Assembly: GCF_029633865.1 (NCBI RefSeq)
Contig: NC_079214.1
Coordinates: 18,116,637 to 18,180,636 of the forward strand
DNA length: 64,000 bases
Reading direction: 5' to 3'
From: Lampris incognitus
Taxonomy: Eukaryota > Chordata > Actinopteri > Lampriformes > Lampridae
Position numbers and translations under genes: made by a program. Numbering within the stretch: the first letter of the stretch is position 1; each line of letters begins with the position of its first letter. Below, piece after piece: positions 49,345 through 60,762 of the stretch. Under the pieces are notes generated by a model. The model was not told the origin of the DNA and did no database searches. It was given only the letters and a program-made list of their open reading frames with translations.

Positions 49345-50476
49345 TTGTTTTGTGGACTTGGAGAAGGCTTACGACCATGTACCCCGGGGCACTCTGTGGG
49401 GGGTACTGCGGGAGTATGGGATACCGGGGCAGTTGCTACAAGCCATCTGGTCCTTGTATAACCAAAGTGAGAGCTGTGTCCACATTCTCGGCACAAAGTC
49501 AAACACATTTTTGGTGAGTGTCAGACTCCACCAAGGTTGTCCCTTGTCTCCGATTCTGTTTGTGATATTCATGGACAGGATCTCAAGGCGCAGCCAAGGT
49601 GAGGAGTGTGTCCGTTTTGGGAACCTCAGAATTGTATCTCTGCTCTTCGCAGATGATGTGGTTTTGTTGGCTTCATCACAACGCGACCTCCAGTGCGCAC
49701 TGGGGCAGTTTGCAGCTGAGTGTGAAATGGCTGGGATGAGAGTCAATACCTCCAAATCTGAGGCCATGGTTCTCTACTGGAAAATGGTGGATTGCTCCCT
49801 CCGGGTCGGGGATGAGCTGTTGCCTCAAGTGAAGGAGTTCAAGTATCTCGGGGTCTTGTTCATGAGTGAGGGTAGGATGGAGCGGGAGATTGACAGGCAG
49901 ATTGGTGCAGCATCAGCAGTAATGCAGACGTTATACCGGAATGTTGTGGTGGAGAGGAAGCTGAACCAGAAGGCAAAGCTCTCAATTTACCAGTCAATCT
50001 TCATTCCAACTCTCACCTATGGTCATGAGCTTGGGGTAGTGACGGAAAGGGTGAGATCACGGATACAAGCGGCTGAAATGACTTTCCTCCATAGGGTGTC
50101 TGGGCTCAGCCTTAGAGATAGGGTGAGGAGCTTGGACATCCGGAGGGAGATCGTAGTAGAGTCGCTGCTCCTTCGCATCGAAAGGAGCCAGTTGAGGTGG
50201 TTTGGGCATCTGATTAGCATGCCTCCTGGGTGCCTTCCTTTGGAGGTTTCCCAGGCACGGCCAATTGGGAGGAGACCCTGGGGTAGACCCAGAACTTGCT
50301 GGAGGGACTACATGTCCAATCTGGCCTGGGAACACCTTGGGATCCCTCAGGAGGAGCTGGAGGGTATTACTGGGGAGAGGGACATCTAGAGTGCTCTACT
50401 TGGCTTACTGCCACCGCGACCCTACCCCAGACAAATGGCTGAAGATAAATGAATGAATGAATGAATGAATGAATAG
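49345..50476 (+). pseudogene. 5'-truncated RTE/Rex3-like LINE with long open RT frame
   Basis: About 346 codons are open from a TAG at 49340 to a stop at 50389. They begin inside the RT palm ([18 protein letters not shown]) and include LHQGCPLSPILFVIFMDRIS, the active-site LLFADDVVLLASS, the thumb region (KEFKYLGVLFMSEGRMEREI) and the C-terminal RSQLRWFGHLISMPPG and RPWGRPRTCWRDYMSNLAWE blocks. The N-terminal endonuclease and the first RT motifs are missing and there is no natural start codon. The 3' end is an (AATG)n tail at about 50446-50475, as in RTE-type elements. Lack of internal stops implies a fairly young but 5'-truncated insertion. Confidence 0.88.
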
Positions 50477-50482
50477 AATCGA

Positions 50483-50556
50483 TAGTTGGTCATAATTTTG
50501 GATAAAAGAGATCTGTGATTAGTTGGTCATAATTTTGCATAAAAGGGGTCTGCCAA
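50483..50556 (+). repeat. 37-bp tandem pair
   Basis: TAGTTGGTCATAATTTTG occurs at 50483 and 50520, each followed by a related -ATAAAAG-G-TCTG segment. It lies directly after the LINE tail. Confidence 0.8.
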
Positions 50557-53500
50557 ATCACTATCAGAGGATAGATATGATGGAATGCCTTTAATCCGGT
50601 ATGGAAATCTGATTTATGACCCACATATTTGATTTAGCAAAGGTTTTACGCCAGATGTCCTTCCTGACGCAACCCTCCCCATTTAGCCGGGCTTGGGACC
50701 GGTAATAAGAATGCACTCCCAGAGGCTGGGTTGATGGACTATCTTTAAACATTGCTACAAAATTATAAACCACTGCTGAGTCAAGATAATGCTTTGTTGC
50801 TTTATGTTCAGTCTTAATTAGAAAATGTGAAATAAATTACAATTGTGACATGTTTTGCTTCCTTCACATTTACAGTAAACCTATACAGTCATAGGAAAAT
50901 GCTTCTTTCCCATGAAACTGGTTCACTGCCAAATCATTAGACAACAGCCTAACAAAAAATGCATGTACTGAAAAGGCTGTATGGGCCATTAAAAAAAATT
51001 GGTTTCCTATAATCTCAAAATGAAGGTTCATTTATATACTGTAAAGACCATCTGAATAACCCAGGAATACTTCTCGTATATATAGAACACGGAATTGAAG
51101 AACAATGTGGTCTCAGTAAGTAGCACTAGGTGTTGTTGCATTACTCCATGGCTTTATCATTCAAAGGCAAGACACAAGAATGCACCTTTGTAATGAAAAG
51201 TGATACTTACTGAGAATGTAATAATATTCTATATTTCAACATGATGGTAGTCTTATGATTAGGACATTTTTGCAATTTTAGTGAGCTCAGTTCACCTTTG
51301 TTCATCAGCGGATTGTGTAGACTAGATAGCTCTGCACTGACTGTGGATATTATGGGTGACAAACCTAGAGAAAGTGCATGACAAAGGAAGAGATGGCAGT
51401 GAGAGTGTCCATTGATAGCATTTACACTATTGAATGAAGCTGCACCGAGGTGTGAATAAGATCTAACGATATTTGGGAATGGGAGGTAAAACAGAAATAG
51501 TACATTTTGTGAAATCTTAACTGAAGATGAAGACAAATTCAGTTTATTTTCTTATAAATGAATGATACTGTTCCTGCTCAATTAAAGATGATTAAGTTTG
51601 TATTTCCATTTTAGTTCCAAGGGAAATTTTTGTTTCTGGTTTTTATTTTTGTTCCTTGAACCGATTCAGAGCTGTCGCTCAATGCTAGATATCTTCAATG
51701 ATGCAATAAATAGAATACTATTGAATGCTATGTGACATATATTGGTTGGGCAAATTTCTGTATATCCACTCCACCACAGACTCTTTCGTCATCTGGTTCT
51801 GCTTTTTCTGTTAGAGACAAATTCCTGAACAGTCATTGGCAAGAATAATCAGTTCATGATTTTTAGGGAATAATCCATTGAGGTTGCTGCAGGACAGACA
51901 CTGCAATCACAGCTTCTTAACAGTATCTTTGAATGATGGGAATAGGTTTTTGCAGCAAAAATATCTGTAAAATGAATCTGCGCTATATCAAACCAGCCAC
52001 AAAAACATTACACTGTTGATTATAATCATAAATATAAATACAAAGTAAGACAATTTGCCACCATATAAAATATAAACCATCTAAAAGCAAACACTGAAAT
52101 GAGAATGTGCTTTTAACTTGTTCCTTAGAAAAAGTTTCCAAGATGTTGTTTATTGCACGTTACATTCATCTCAAAAACTTCAATAAATTTCATGCAGTCT
52201 TATCTCCCAATCCTTTATAACACATTCAAATTCATGGTCCTTATGTAGCCTAGAGTTGCTTGAAACAAAAATATAAAGGGAATAATTGTGCATGTCCTCT
52301 ATTATTTCTTATAAGACTAAAGGAAAAAGCCTTGCAAGACTGAGGATCTTTTCTCCGCGCCCCACTTATAGTGTAATGTGTAGCTTTGTCACATGCTTTC
52401 GAGGGCTGATCAGCTTTGGCTTTTCAACACACTTTATCCCACTGAAAGAGACCCAATTTCGCACTTTCTGAAGATTAGGGGGCTGAGAACAAAGCTTTTC
52501 CAGAGTAAAGAGAAAAGAGGGGGGTTGAGACTGCTGCTGAAAGATCTCTGCATTTTACACGGACCTTACAGTGTTTACATGGTCTGTCCAGGAAGCTTTC
52601 CTATAGCCTATACAGTAAGTCTGTCTCAGAGAGAGCTGCCAAATAGGATATGTACACAGTCCCTGGAAAAGCAAAGCCCTCATTTGAACCTGTAGCCAAG
52701 AAGGAAAAGACTCACCTGACCGTTAAGGAACAAACCAAGATGAGACAGGAAACTTCCTATGAGGTTTCCATAAGCAGACAGTAAAAAAAGCCTTTCCTGT
52801 TGCACATACACACACACAAACACACACGTAAATTGAAATGAACAAACTGCACTATTACTTCCTGTAACTACAGCATTTCCATTTCATCTTTTTCAGTATT
52901 CCCCAATAGAAATGATAAGATGTTTTTTGTGCTTTTATTGAAGCTTTCCGACTTAGAGGTCAGATGGTTTGACTTTCAGTTGCTTGAACAAGTTCACATT
53001 AAAGCATGACTGGCCTTTGTGAGCTTAACAGAGAAGGGTGATAAGCTATCCCAGAGACCCTCGCTGGCATGCCCTTTACTGGAAATGGGACAAACATTAG
53101 TTCTGACAACTCAGACCTTTTATTTATTTATTTATTTATTCCTCGGTTTGTCTGACAGGCTTGGTCACCGGCCCATTTTAAAAACAGCGGGGGGTTGAGA
53201 TCATTGTTGTTTTGCCCTCACACACGTTCCATCTTTCTCCATCTCCCTCCCTCTCTTTCTCTCTTGCCTGCAGAAACCTTAATATGGAAAACAGACTACA
53301 TTAGAGAAAGAAAATAAATGTTTCTAAGTTTAGTTTTATCCCCAACAGACATAATTACTCTATGTATATTTCCTATGCTAAAGGTTAACATGGGGTGATA
53401 GGGTCATATTAAGTTTTGTGTCCTGACACATCATAACATTAGCAGGGCTAAATAATTATTTGTGCTGACTAGTTCCCTCATTAACCAATGTATTTAGTGA

Positions 53501-54348
53501 GAGGCAAAATATGTTTAAAATGGAATTGCATAGTAACGTACTGTGGAGTATAAGCATCCATATGCCTCTGGGCTTTTAGGGCTTATGCACACAGAAAACA
53601 AATATAACCCCTTTACCCACCCCTGAATTCAACCCTTTGTGAGTCCTCGTCTCAGTCGAAAACTGTGACCTCTGTTTCTCAAAGATAATAATCTGGAATG
53701 CCCAGTAATTAGCTGCCAATGGCATTCTCCAGTGTTTCCTGAACTGTGAGCCCTCACAAAGCCCCTCAAAGTCTCCATCAGCACCATTATAAACACACAG
53801 TAATGAAACATTGATGACAAAATACCGTCAGCTCTGCCCTTATTTGAAAAATGTCCTCAGCAGCAAGTTTGTTAAGGTTGCATTTTCAGAATGTAATCTG
53901 TCAGATTGCAATCACTTGCAAATCTACTGGACTAGTATTGCTTTCAGTAAATTCAGGTCACTCTGCCTACAAAATGTATGCACTGGTTTTTAATGAAATA
54001 TTATTATGTACCACCATCACGAATTGCTTTTTTTTTGTGACGCATAGAATGTTTGTAACAAAGCATCCATAAGGTTATTAACTTTAGTTCGCTTGTGTTA
54101 ACAGAAACAAAAGATAAATATATATATATTTTTTTTTTATTCAGGTAAATGTAATATCATCACAGTATACTTACTTCCCAACTTGGCACACTAGTTCAGA
54201 TTGTAAAACTTAAGTGTATCCTGTTAAGTGGCTGCAGAAGAGCAATGTTTCAGTTGGTACTACGAGGTGGAAGCAGGTTTAAAGAAAGATGCTTTTGGCA
54301 TGGTTTAGGGCTTCAGGCTGTGACGTTACACTATGTCTGATGTTTTAG

Positions 54349-54457
54349 GTCTGCCTGACCTGGTTCCTGATCCTAACTATGTCCAGGCTTCCACATACAT
54401 CCAGAGAGCTCACATGTACTCTCTTCGCTGTGCAGCTGAGGAGAAATGCCTTTCAAG
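54349..54457 (+). CDS. loxl1: lysyl oxidase-like 1, exon 2
   Basis: 109 bp between TGTTTTAG and GTAAGC. The first two bases complete the glycine codon begun in exon 1. The exon then encodes [20 protein letters not shown] followed by [15 protein letters not shown] and two bases of a serine codon. This is the start of the conserved lysyl oxidase catalytic domain; the RCAAEEKCL cysteines are conserved in the family and the [15 protein letters not shown] wording is LOXL1-like. From memory, the second exon of LOX-type genes is also 109 bp, supporting the gene model. Confidence 0.97.
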
Positions 54458-54546
54458 GTAAGCCTATGAAGGTGCCTTACTGAACTGAATTGTTATTATT
54501 GCACATCGAAAAATTTGTCTGTTTTGCATTTTGATTTTAAAAAAAA

Positions 54547-54640
54547 CTGGTGATCCATTTTCTGATCTAAATTGTTTTCTCTCTTGTCTTTTTGGCGTAA
54601 GAACAGGTGAAAAGGAAGGTTTTGCCAGGATAATCTTTTC
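54547..54640 (+). repeat. inverted repeat, left arm (partner at 58455-58556)
   Basis: CTGGTGATCCATTTTCTGAT, TAAATTGTTTTCTCTC and GTTTTGCCAGGATAATCTT are matched in reverse complement by 58455-58556, with a 4-base insertion and scattered changes. The arms are about 95-100 bp and lie 3.8 kb apart. Confidence 0.8.
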
Positions 54641-55027
54641 GGCACCAATCTGCCGTTAGCCCGCTAGCTACCGAGTAAAAACCATTGTTAGTGGCTAACC
54701 AACAGCTACAACCTGGGGCGAGCCGATTCCATTTCACTCGCTAGCTAACAGGCTAACGGCTAACGCCAGTACAGCAAACGCTTGTGGCAGATTCGCGCCG
54801 ATTAAAATACATTTCTAAACAATACAAAGACATGACAGCAATGTTGCATAACTTTGTGACACACTCTACGTACCTTGTGTTCAGAGGGCACGGAGAAATT
54901 AAATTCACTTGAAAGGGGGAAAAAATGAATTATTTTAGTTCTATTTAGAACATGGGGTAGTGGTGCGCTTCAAAATTCCCATGGCCGAAATGAGTATTAC
55001 AAGGACAAAGATGGCCGCCGTGAGGTT

Positions 55028-55447
55028 CCCCCTCCCTCTTCTCCCCAGCTGTAGTTGGCCAATTTCCGTCATTTCCGAGCCGTCCCGGTCGCTGCTCCTC
55101 TGCCGATCCGGGGAGGGCTGCAGACTACCACGTGCCTCCTCCTCCTATACATGTGGAGTCGCAGCCGCTTCTTTTCACCTGACCGTGAGAAGTTTCACCA
55201 GGGGGATGTAGCACGTGGGAGGATCACGTTGCCCCCCCAGTTCCCCCTCGAACAGGCGCTCTGAACGACCAGAGGAGGCGCTAGTGCAGCGACCAGGACA
55301 CATACCCACATCCGGCTTCCTACCCGCAGACACGGCCAATTGTGTCTGTAGGGACTCTCGACCACGCCGGCGGTAACACGGGGATTCGGACTGGTGAGCC
55401 CCGTGTTGGAAGGCAACGGAATAGACCGCTACACTACCGGGACGCCC
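55028..55447 (-). repeat. tRNA-derived SINE (family E), second copy
   Basis: Same family and orientation as 48699-49154. Minus-strand B box region is CACCAGTCCGAATCC. Flanks CCGTGAGGTT at 55018 and CCGTGAGGCT at 55448 form a 10-bp target duplication with one change. Confidence 0.9.
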
Positions 55448-56127
55448 CCGTGAGGCTTGCCCCAGTACCCACTCTGCTGCTGTGTCTTGCACTTTTGTCT
55501 ATGGTTTATGTCAGAAAGCATCATGTCTATGGGAATACAACCGCGAGGAGTTACTGTGCATCAGGAGGACTACATTTTGGCGATTTGGGACTATCTGCCA
55601 ATATTCCAGAGGATATACTGGTTGTCAAAGTCAAAGTATCTTTATTGTCCCATGCAGGGAAATTAGTTCGGGTGCCTGGCTTCAGCCCCCGAACCTCAAA
55701 ACCACCAAAATTAATGCTCGATAATTTTATGAGACTCGTAATTTATGAGACTCATAAGAGTGATCACTCATAAGAGTGATTTGATAACCCTGTTGCACCC
55801 ACAATAATACGGTGCATCTTTTTAAAATCAGCATGCACACACTCTCTCCTGCACATGCCACTCGTCGGTAGAGCACAGCAATTGGCAGATGATTAGCACA
55901 TATTGAGATACTGGCAGTGATACCAGTAACACCAAGGAATGAGCAAATTGTGGTTGGGCACAATACTTACACATAAAGTATTTAATGCCCAAATGCTGAA
56001 TACACTGTCCTAAATCAGTTACAGTTCTCAAAAAGAGTAACTTATTCTGTTTTCATTAGAATATATCCTCAAAAGGTACATGTAAACAGTTGCGCTGTAT
56101 TATGAATATTATTTGTGTCCTCAAAGA

Positions 56128-58290
56128 TCACCTGCCTTAATGACTTCAGACCAGTTGTCCTAACATCTGTGGCCATGAGTGCATTTGAGCGTATCATACT
56201 TTAAACCTTGTACCTCCCCAGTGATGGACCCATATCAATTTGAATATCAAGCCAACTGCTCTATTGAGGATGCAGTTAGCATAGCCCTTCACCGTGCCCT
56301 GCAACACCTGGAGTCACCAGACACCTACACACACATCCTGTTCATAGACTTTAGTTCCTCCTTCAACTCCATCAACCCACTCAAACTCTTTACCATGCGC
56401 TTGGATATGAACTTTGACCCAGCCATATGCCACTGGATTTGGAGCTTCCTGTGGAACTGGCCACAGAGGTCAGTTTGTTAAGGTTAATAAGCTAATCTCA
56501 AACTCTCTTACCCTCAGTACAGAATTGAATAGAATAGAATACGCTTCATCTGTCATTTGTACATACATACAATGAAATTCACTCTCTGTGTTTAACCCAT
56601 CCTAGTTGTGTAGCGCCCGGGGAATGGTTTACCCTTGGTTTACCCTTTACGGGTACTGACACCTGGGTAGACGGTGCGCGGGGATTTGAATTCAGTTTCC
56701 TTCTCCTAGCCTTTGCCTAAAGAGGCATCAACCCACAAGGCAGCGGGTGGATTTGAAATCAGAGTTCCCTTCTCCTATCCCAATGTGTTGGCTGGACTGG
56801 GCACCATGGGAAGTACCATACAGGCATGCAGGAAGGACCAGATCTATCAGTAGAGACATCGTCCTTAGCCAAAGGGCCCTTGCTGAGGTTAGGTGCTACC
56901 CTGCTACAGCCTGTGGTTGCAGTTTAGCGTCTTACCCAGGATGTTGGATATGAACTTTGACCCAGCCATACGTTAACCAGTCGACTAACGGGTCCGACCC
57001 ATTAGTTGACTGGTTAACGTAGTCGCCTGTGGTGCGGGAGACCCGGATTCGCGTCCCAGCTGTGACAGTCCAGCCGAGCTGCCCCCGGAATTCGCTGCAT
57101 TGGTGTCAGAAGTGGGATCCCCGGCTGTGACGGTCCGGCCGGGGACGCCCTATCCTGAAGGAGGGGGGTAGCGTACACGAATAAGTAGACACGTTGGCCT
57201 TTGGCTAACAGGTCAGACCCTTTAGTCGACTGGTTAACGTTGTCACCCACGGTGCAGGAGATATGGGTTCATGTCGGGCTGTGGTGGTTCCCGGGCTGCC
57301 CCCCTAATTCGCTACAGGTGCTCCTCAAGGCTGTGTTCTGTCCCGCTAGCTCTTCTCACTTTACACCACCCACTTGACATCCACAGACAGTTCTGTGAAA
57401 ATAATAAAACATGCAGACGACACAATCATTGTAGGCCTCATCTCCAATAATGATGAAACCTAGTACCGCACTGAAGTAGACCAAGCTGTCACTTGGTGTG
57501 CAAACAACAACCTTCTGCTTAATACAGCCAAAACCCAAGAAATCATTATTGACTTACGATGCTTGCCGGATCCTAAAACACCCATACAAATGAACAGAGA
57601 CCCCATCACCACCACCGACTCTTCTAAATTCCTTGGAACAGACATCAGCAATAACTTGAAGTGGAAAATTAATACTGAACTCATCACTGCAAAAGCTCAA
57701 CAATGACTTTACTTTCTTAGGCAGCTTAAAAAAGTACTGCATCAAACATCAACTTCTCATTCTGTTTTACTCAGCCATTATCGAGTCCATCATAACAGCT
57801 TCTATTACAGTATGGTACGGCGGCACGGGCAGTCAAACACAGGGAAAAAAATGCAGCGGATTGTCAACAAAATCCAAAATCATAGGCAACCCACTCCCCT
57901 CAGTTGAATCTCTACATACACACCGGACTGTAAGCGAGCAAAGAAGATCATCTCTGACCCTCATATCCTGCTCATCACTTCTTCCAGCTCCTTCCCTCAG
58001 GGAGGTGCTACAGATCACTTTCCACTAAGACGAAACGCTTCACAAACAGTTTTTCCCCCCTAGCCATCAGGACTCTGAATTCCTTCCTATAGTCTCCTCC
58101 TCACACTCCATTGGCATAAATACTACCATTCACCTAATTGTTGTGAGTAATATGTTTGCTTCTGCTATTGTGTGACTATGTTGTTCGTGATAATATGTGG
58201 AGTGTCTGCTGTTGTCCATGGATGTATTGTGCAGCAGTTTAACAAGCTGTACCGAAAACAAATTCCACCAGCCTTGGCCGTGTGGCTTAT
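56128..58290 (+). pseudogene. Rex1-like LINE relic interrupted by an insertion
   Basis: The first part (56128-56520) encodes LNDFRPVVLTSVAMSAFERI, YQFEYQANCSIEDAVSIALH, LFIDFSSSFNSINPL and ICHWIWSFL, with frame breaks. It stops inside the phrase that should run on to GAPQGCVLSP. That phrase resumes at 57317 (GTGCTCCTCAAGGCTGTGTT) and continues through HADDT (CATGCAGACGACACAATC, 57408-57425), the TAVTWCANNNLLLNTAKTQE-type block and FLGTDISNNLKW to the ARRSSLTLISCSSLLPAPS-type C-terminus near 58000. Multiple stops make it non-functional. It lies in loxl1 intron 2, sense to the host gene. Confidence 0.85.
56521..57316. repeat. patchwork insertion inside the Rex1-like LINE
   Basis: About 800 bp that split the LINE reading phrase. 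Contents: a GAATAGAATAGAAT start with TCATTTGTACATACATAC and AATGAAATTC; a tRNA-like unit TTAGTTGACTGGTTAACG...GATTCGCGTCCC at about 57002-57058; a second copy of its head at about 57225; and TGGTGTCAGAAGTGGGATC. It also contains, at 56944-56970, a 27-bp exact copy of the host LINE at 56401-56427. TACAG is present at both junctions. Confidence 0.65.
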
Positions 58291-58309
58291 AAACAATCTA
58301 AACAAACAC

Positions 58310-58556
58310 TTGGAAAAATTATCCTAACCATTTTTTCACCTTTTTTCACTGATGAAAAAAAGTAACACAAAAAAAATTATCCTGGCAAAACCTTTTTTTT
58401 CTGGCAAAACTTTTTTTTCCACGTTTCACAGATGGAGAAAAAATTAAGGAACTTAGGAAGATTATCCTGGCGAAACTTGTTTTTGTCATATGTTCTAAGT
58501 CATAAACACAGGAGAGAAAACAATTTAGATCAGACTTAGAAAATGGATCACCAGAA
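58310..58556 (-). repeat. inverted repeat, right arm, with internal motif repeats
   Basis: 58455-58556 is the partner of 54547-54640. Just before it, AATTATCCTGGCAAAACC, CTGGCAAAACTT and GATTATCCTGGCGAAACTTG repeat the inner end of the arm several times, so the end of this copy is locally amplified. Confidence 0.75.
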
Positions 58557-59365
58557 TTTGTTTTTTCTCGTTTCTCAGGGCTTCTGTATCATGCCCTGTA
58601 ATATTTATTTCGAAACAGTTTGGAATTACATTGCCAAACTTGCAGGCAACATTTGCCTGCAACCCAGCTGATAACCTTCTCAGGATGCTATTTTTTACAA
58701 CCAGGTTATCAAAGCCTTCACCACTGTAATTAAAAAGAAGAAAAAATTCAACAAAATTAGCTAAGCAACACACAATATAAATGTAGGAAGACCTTGTCAC
58801 CTTGGGGAAAACATGTTGTATTTAGTTTCATTTCTGTGTCGGTGGAGAGCATCCCCTGAGCCCTGGGCCCAGGCCCTTTGGCTGCCTCTGCACTGCAGAC
58901 TCAAAAACAGTATTGAAATGATGGAAGTGTGCTGTCTGCTTGCCCTCCCCATCACAAGCACAGCCATCCCTCAAAGCCATTTCATATCCTGTCTGAGTTT
59001 GCAGCAATCACCGACAGATGGCCTGTTGTAATTTGCTATACACTCCAATGTCAACAACAGCAACAAGATGAATGACATAGATGTTCAGTGGTATTGTGAA
59101 CTACTGTCCCCCACCACATCCCCCACAAAAAATAGAATCTGGCAATAGAGTACATAACTTTATGTGCAGTGTTTAAAATGTGTATGCCGAGTGATATCTG
59201 TAATCTGTTGTATGTATTATTTATCTGATGTGTTCTGGTGTATTTATCTGATGTGCTCTCTTTTTCCCTCAGCCTCAGGTATGAGAGGCAAATCTGGATT
59301 TTCTCTTTTGCAAGTAATGCAGTCCCTCTCATTTTTTTCGTCTTGATCTATGTACCCGTTTACAG

Positions 59366-59503
59366 CACTGCCTACAGCTCTGAAACCACTGACTATGATG
59401 TGAGGGTGCTACTGCGCTTCCCACAAAGGGTGAAGAATCAAGGAATCGCTGACTTCATGCCTAACAGACCCCGTCATACCTGGGAGTGGCACAGCTGCCA
59501 TCA
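59366..59503 (+). CDS. loxl1: lysyl oxidase-like 1, exon 3
   Basis: 138 bp between TTTACAG and GTAAGT. The first base completes the serine codon from exon 2. The exon encodes [40 protein letters not shown] and WHSCH, ending with two bases of the next codon. This is the catalytic-domain core leading into the copper site; the WEWHSCH part is here, and the following histidines, the lysine and tyrosine that form the LTQ cofactor and the stop are in later exons beyond the window. From memory, the third LOX-family exon is also 138 bp. The exon is intact and in frame. Confidence 0.97.
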
Positions 59504-60287
59504 GTAAGTACTCAATATACAGCAGGTAGCTTAAGTCAAATATTCTGACTGGCCAAAGACCTGTGGCAGTTTATTTTTAGAAGTATTTTGGTAATACTTG
59601 TTGATTTTTTTTTTTTATCCCGACAGAGATCAAGAAATTAAATGTTCTGAGAATAAAGATCCAGCCTTGGTGGTGACTCCCCAAGGCAATGTAATCAGCC
59701 TTTTCTAAATCTCACTGCGCCTTAGTCTTAACAACCAAAGAAGGCAGCTCTCTTCAAGGAGGTGTCGCAACCTGCTTGTCAATCATGTGCACATAGTACA
59801 TGGTACCAGCGCCTGCACTGCACTGCACTGTAACAGTAATGCTGTTAGTGTTGGTTGGCTAGCAGGCTATCTGTAGCATTGTCAATATCGCAAGTGGAAA
59901 GTGCCAGTCATGGGATTACCTAACCTGGGAAAAGGTGCTACCCATCCTTTATTCACTGCCAGGGCATGTTATAGGTTGAATGACATTAATTAAATTTAGC
60001 TTACAGTTTAAATGTAGGGTGATCCACCGTAGTCCAAAATCTGGTCACACAGGGTGACCAGATTTTTGAAGTCCCAAACTGGGACACTGATAGTGCACAC
60101 TTATAAAGTGCATTCCTTCAACAACTGGTCCATTAGCAGCTCTGTCACACATCTGTGTTTTGCTTAACTAGAAATATAGTCAATTATCATTTATATTTTA
60201 GAGTCTTATATTGACAATGAGAGCTGTCGATCACATTTTTAACCCACAAAGGTATATTGACATGGCTCTAGAACAGCAGGGACTTCT

Positions 60288-60716
60288 CCCCCCCCTTTTT
60301 TTCTTCCCAATTGTACCTGGCCAATCACCCCGCTCTGAGCTGTCCCGGTCGCTGCTCCACCCCCTCTGCTGATCCAGGGAGGGCTGCAGACTGCCACATG
60401 CCTCCTCCGATACGTGGAGTCGCCAGGCGCTTCTTTTCACTTGACAGTGAGGAGTTTCACCAGGGGGACACAGCGTGTGGGTGGATCATGCTATTCCCCC
60501 CCAATTCCCCCTCCCCCCTGAACAGGTGCCCTGACCGACCAGAGGAGGCGCTAGTGCAGCGACCAGGACACATACCCATATCCGGCTTCCCACCCACAGA
60601 CACGGCCAATTGTGTCTGTAGGGATGCCTGACCAAGCCGGACGTAACACGGGGATTTGAACCGGAGATCCCGTGTTGGTAGGCAACGGAATAGACCGCTA
60701 CATTATCCGGATGCCC
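60288..60716 (-). repeat. tRNA-derived SINE (family E), third copy, perfect target duplication
   Basis: Same family and orientation as 48699 and 55028. ACAGCAGGGACTTCT flanks it at 60273-60287 and 60717-60731, identical over 15 bases. The high-coordinate end carries the tRNA-like head (B box region CCGGTTCAAATCCCC on the minus strand). Confidence 0.94.
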
Positions 60717-60762
60717 ACAGCAGGGACTTCTAATGCAGCTAAATATATACTCATTGGTACTA

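Larger units (their letters stand above)
38656..54348 (+). other. loxl1: loxl1 intron 1 (15.7 kb)
   Basis: Runs from the donor GTAAAC to the acceptor TGTTTTAG. It holds a SINE at 40590, an apparently intact Tc1/mariner element at 40964, SINE fragments at 47149 and 47440, a SINE at 48699 and a truncated RTE LINE at 49345. In between (38660-40590, 42590-47149, 50560-54348) I found no exon. A phrase CATTTCATCACTCGTCTAAG near 44727 and GGGGTGTAACGCAACACC near 46534 look like pieces of older repeats, the latter hAT-like. The 50640-50740 stretch with CCAGATGTCCTTCCTGACGC looks like another fish LINE/SINE remnant. Confidence 0.85.
54458..59365 (+). other. loxl1: loxl1 intron 2 (4.9 kb)
   Basis: Donor GTAAGC and acceptor TTTACAG. 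It contains an inverted-repeat pair (54547 and 58455), a GC-rich palindromic block with GCCGTTAGCC/GGCTAACGGC arms at about 54651-54762, a family E SINE (55028), a CTTTATTGTCCCATGCAGGG repeat phrase near 55642, and a Rex1-like LINE relic interrupted by a patchwork insertion. No extra exon was found. Confidence 0.9.

Noticed and set aside
59238..59365. Hydrophobic open stretch just before loxl1 exon 3
   Set aside because: It is intronic sequence in frame by chance; the acceptor TTTACAG at 59359-59365 and the phase from exon 2 fix the exon start.
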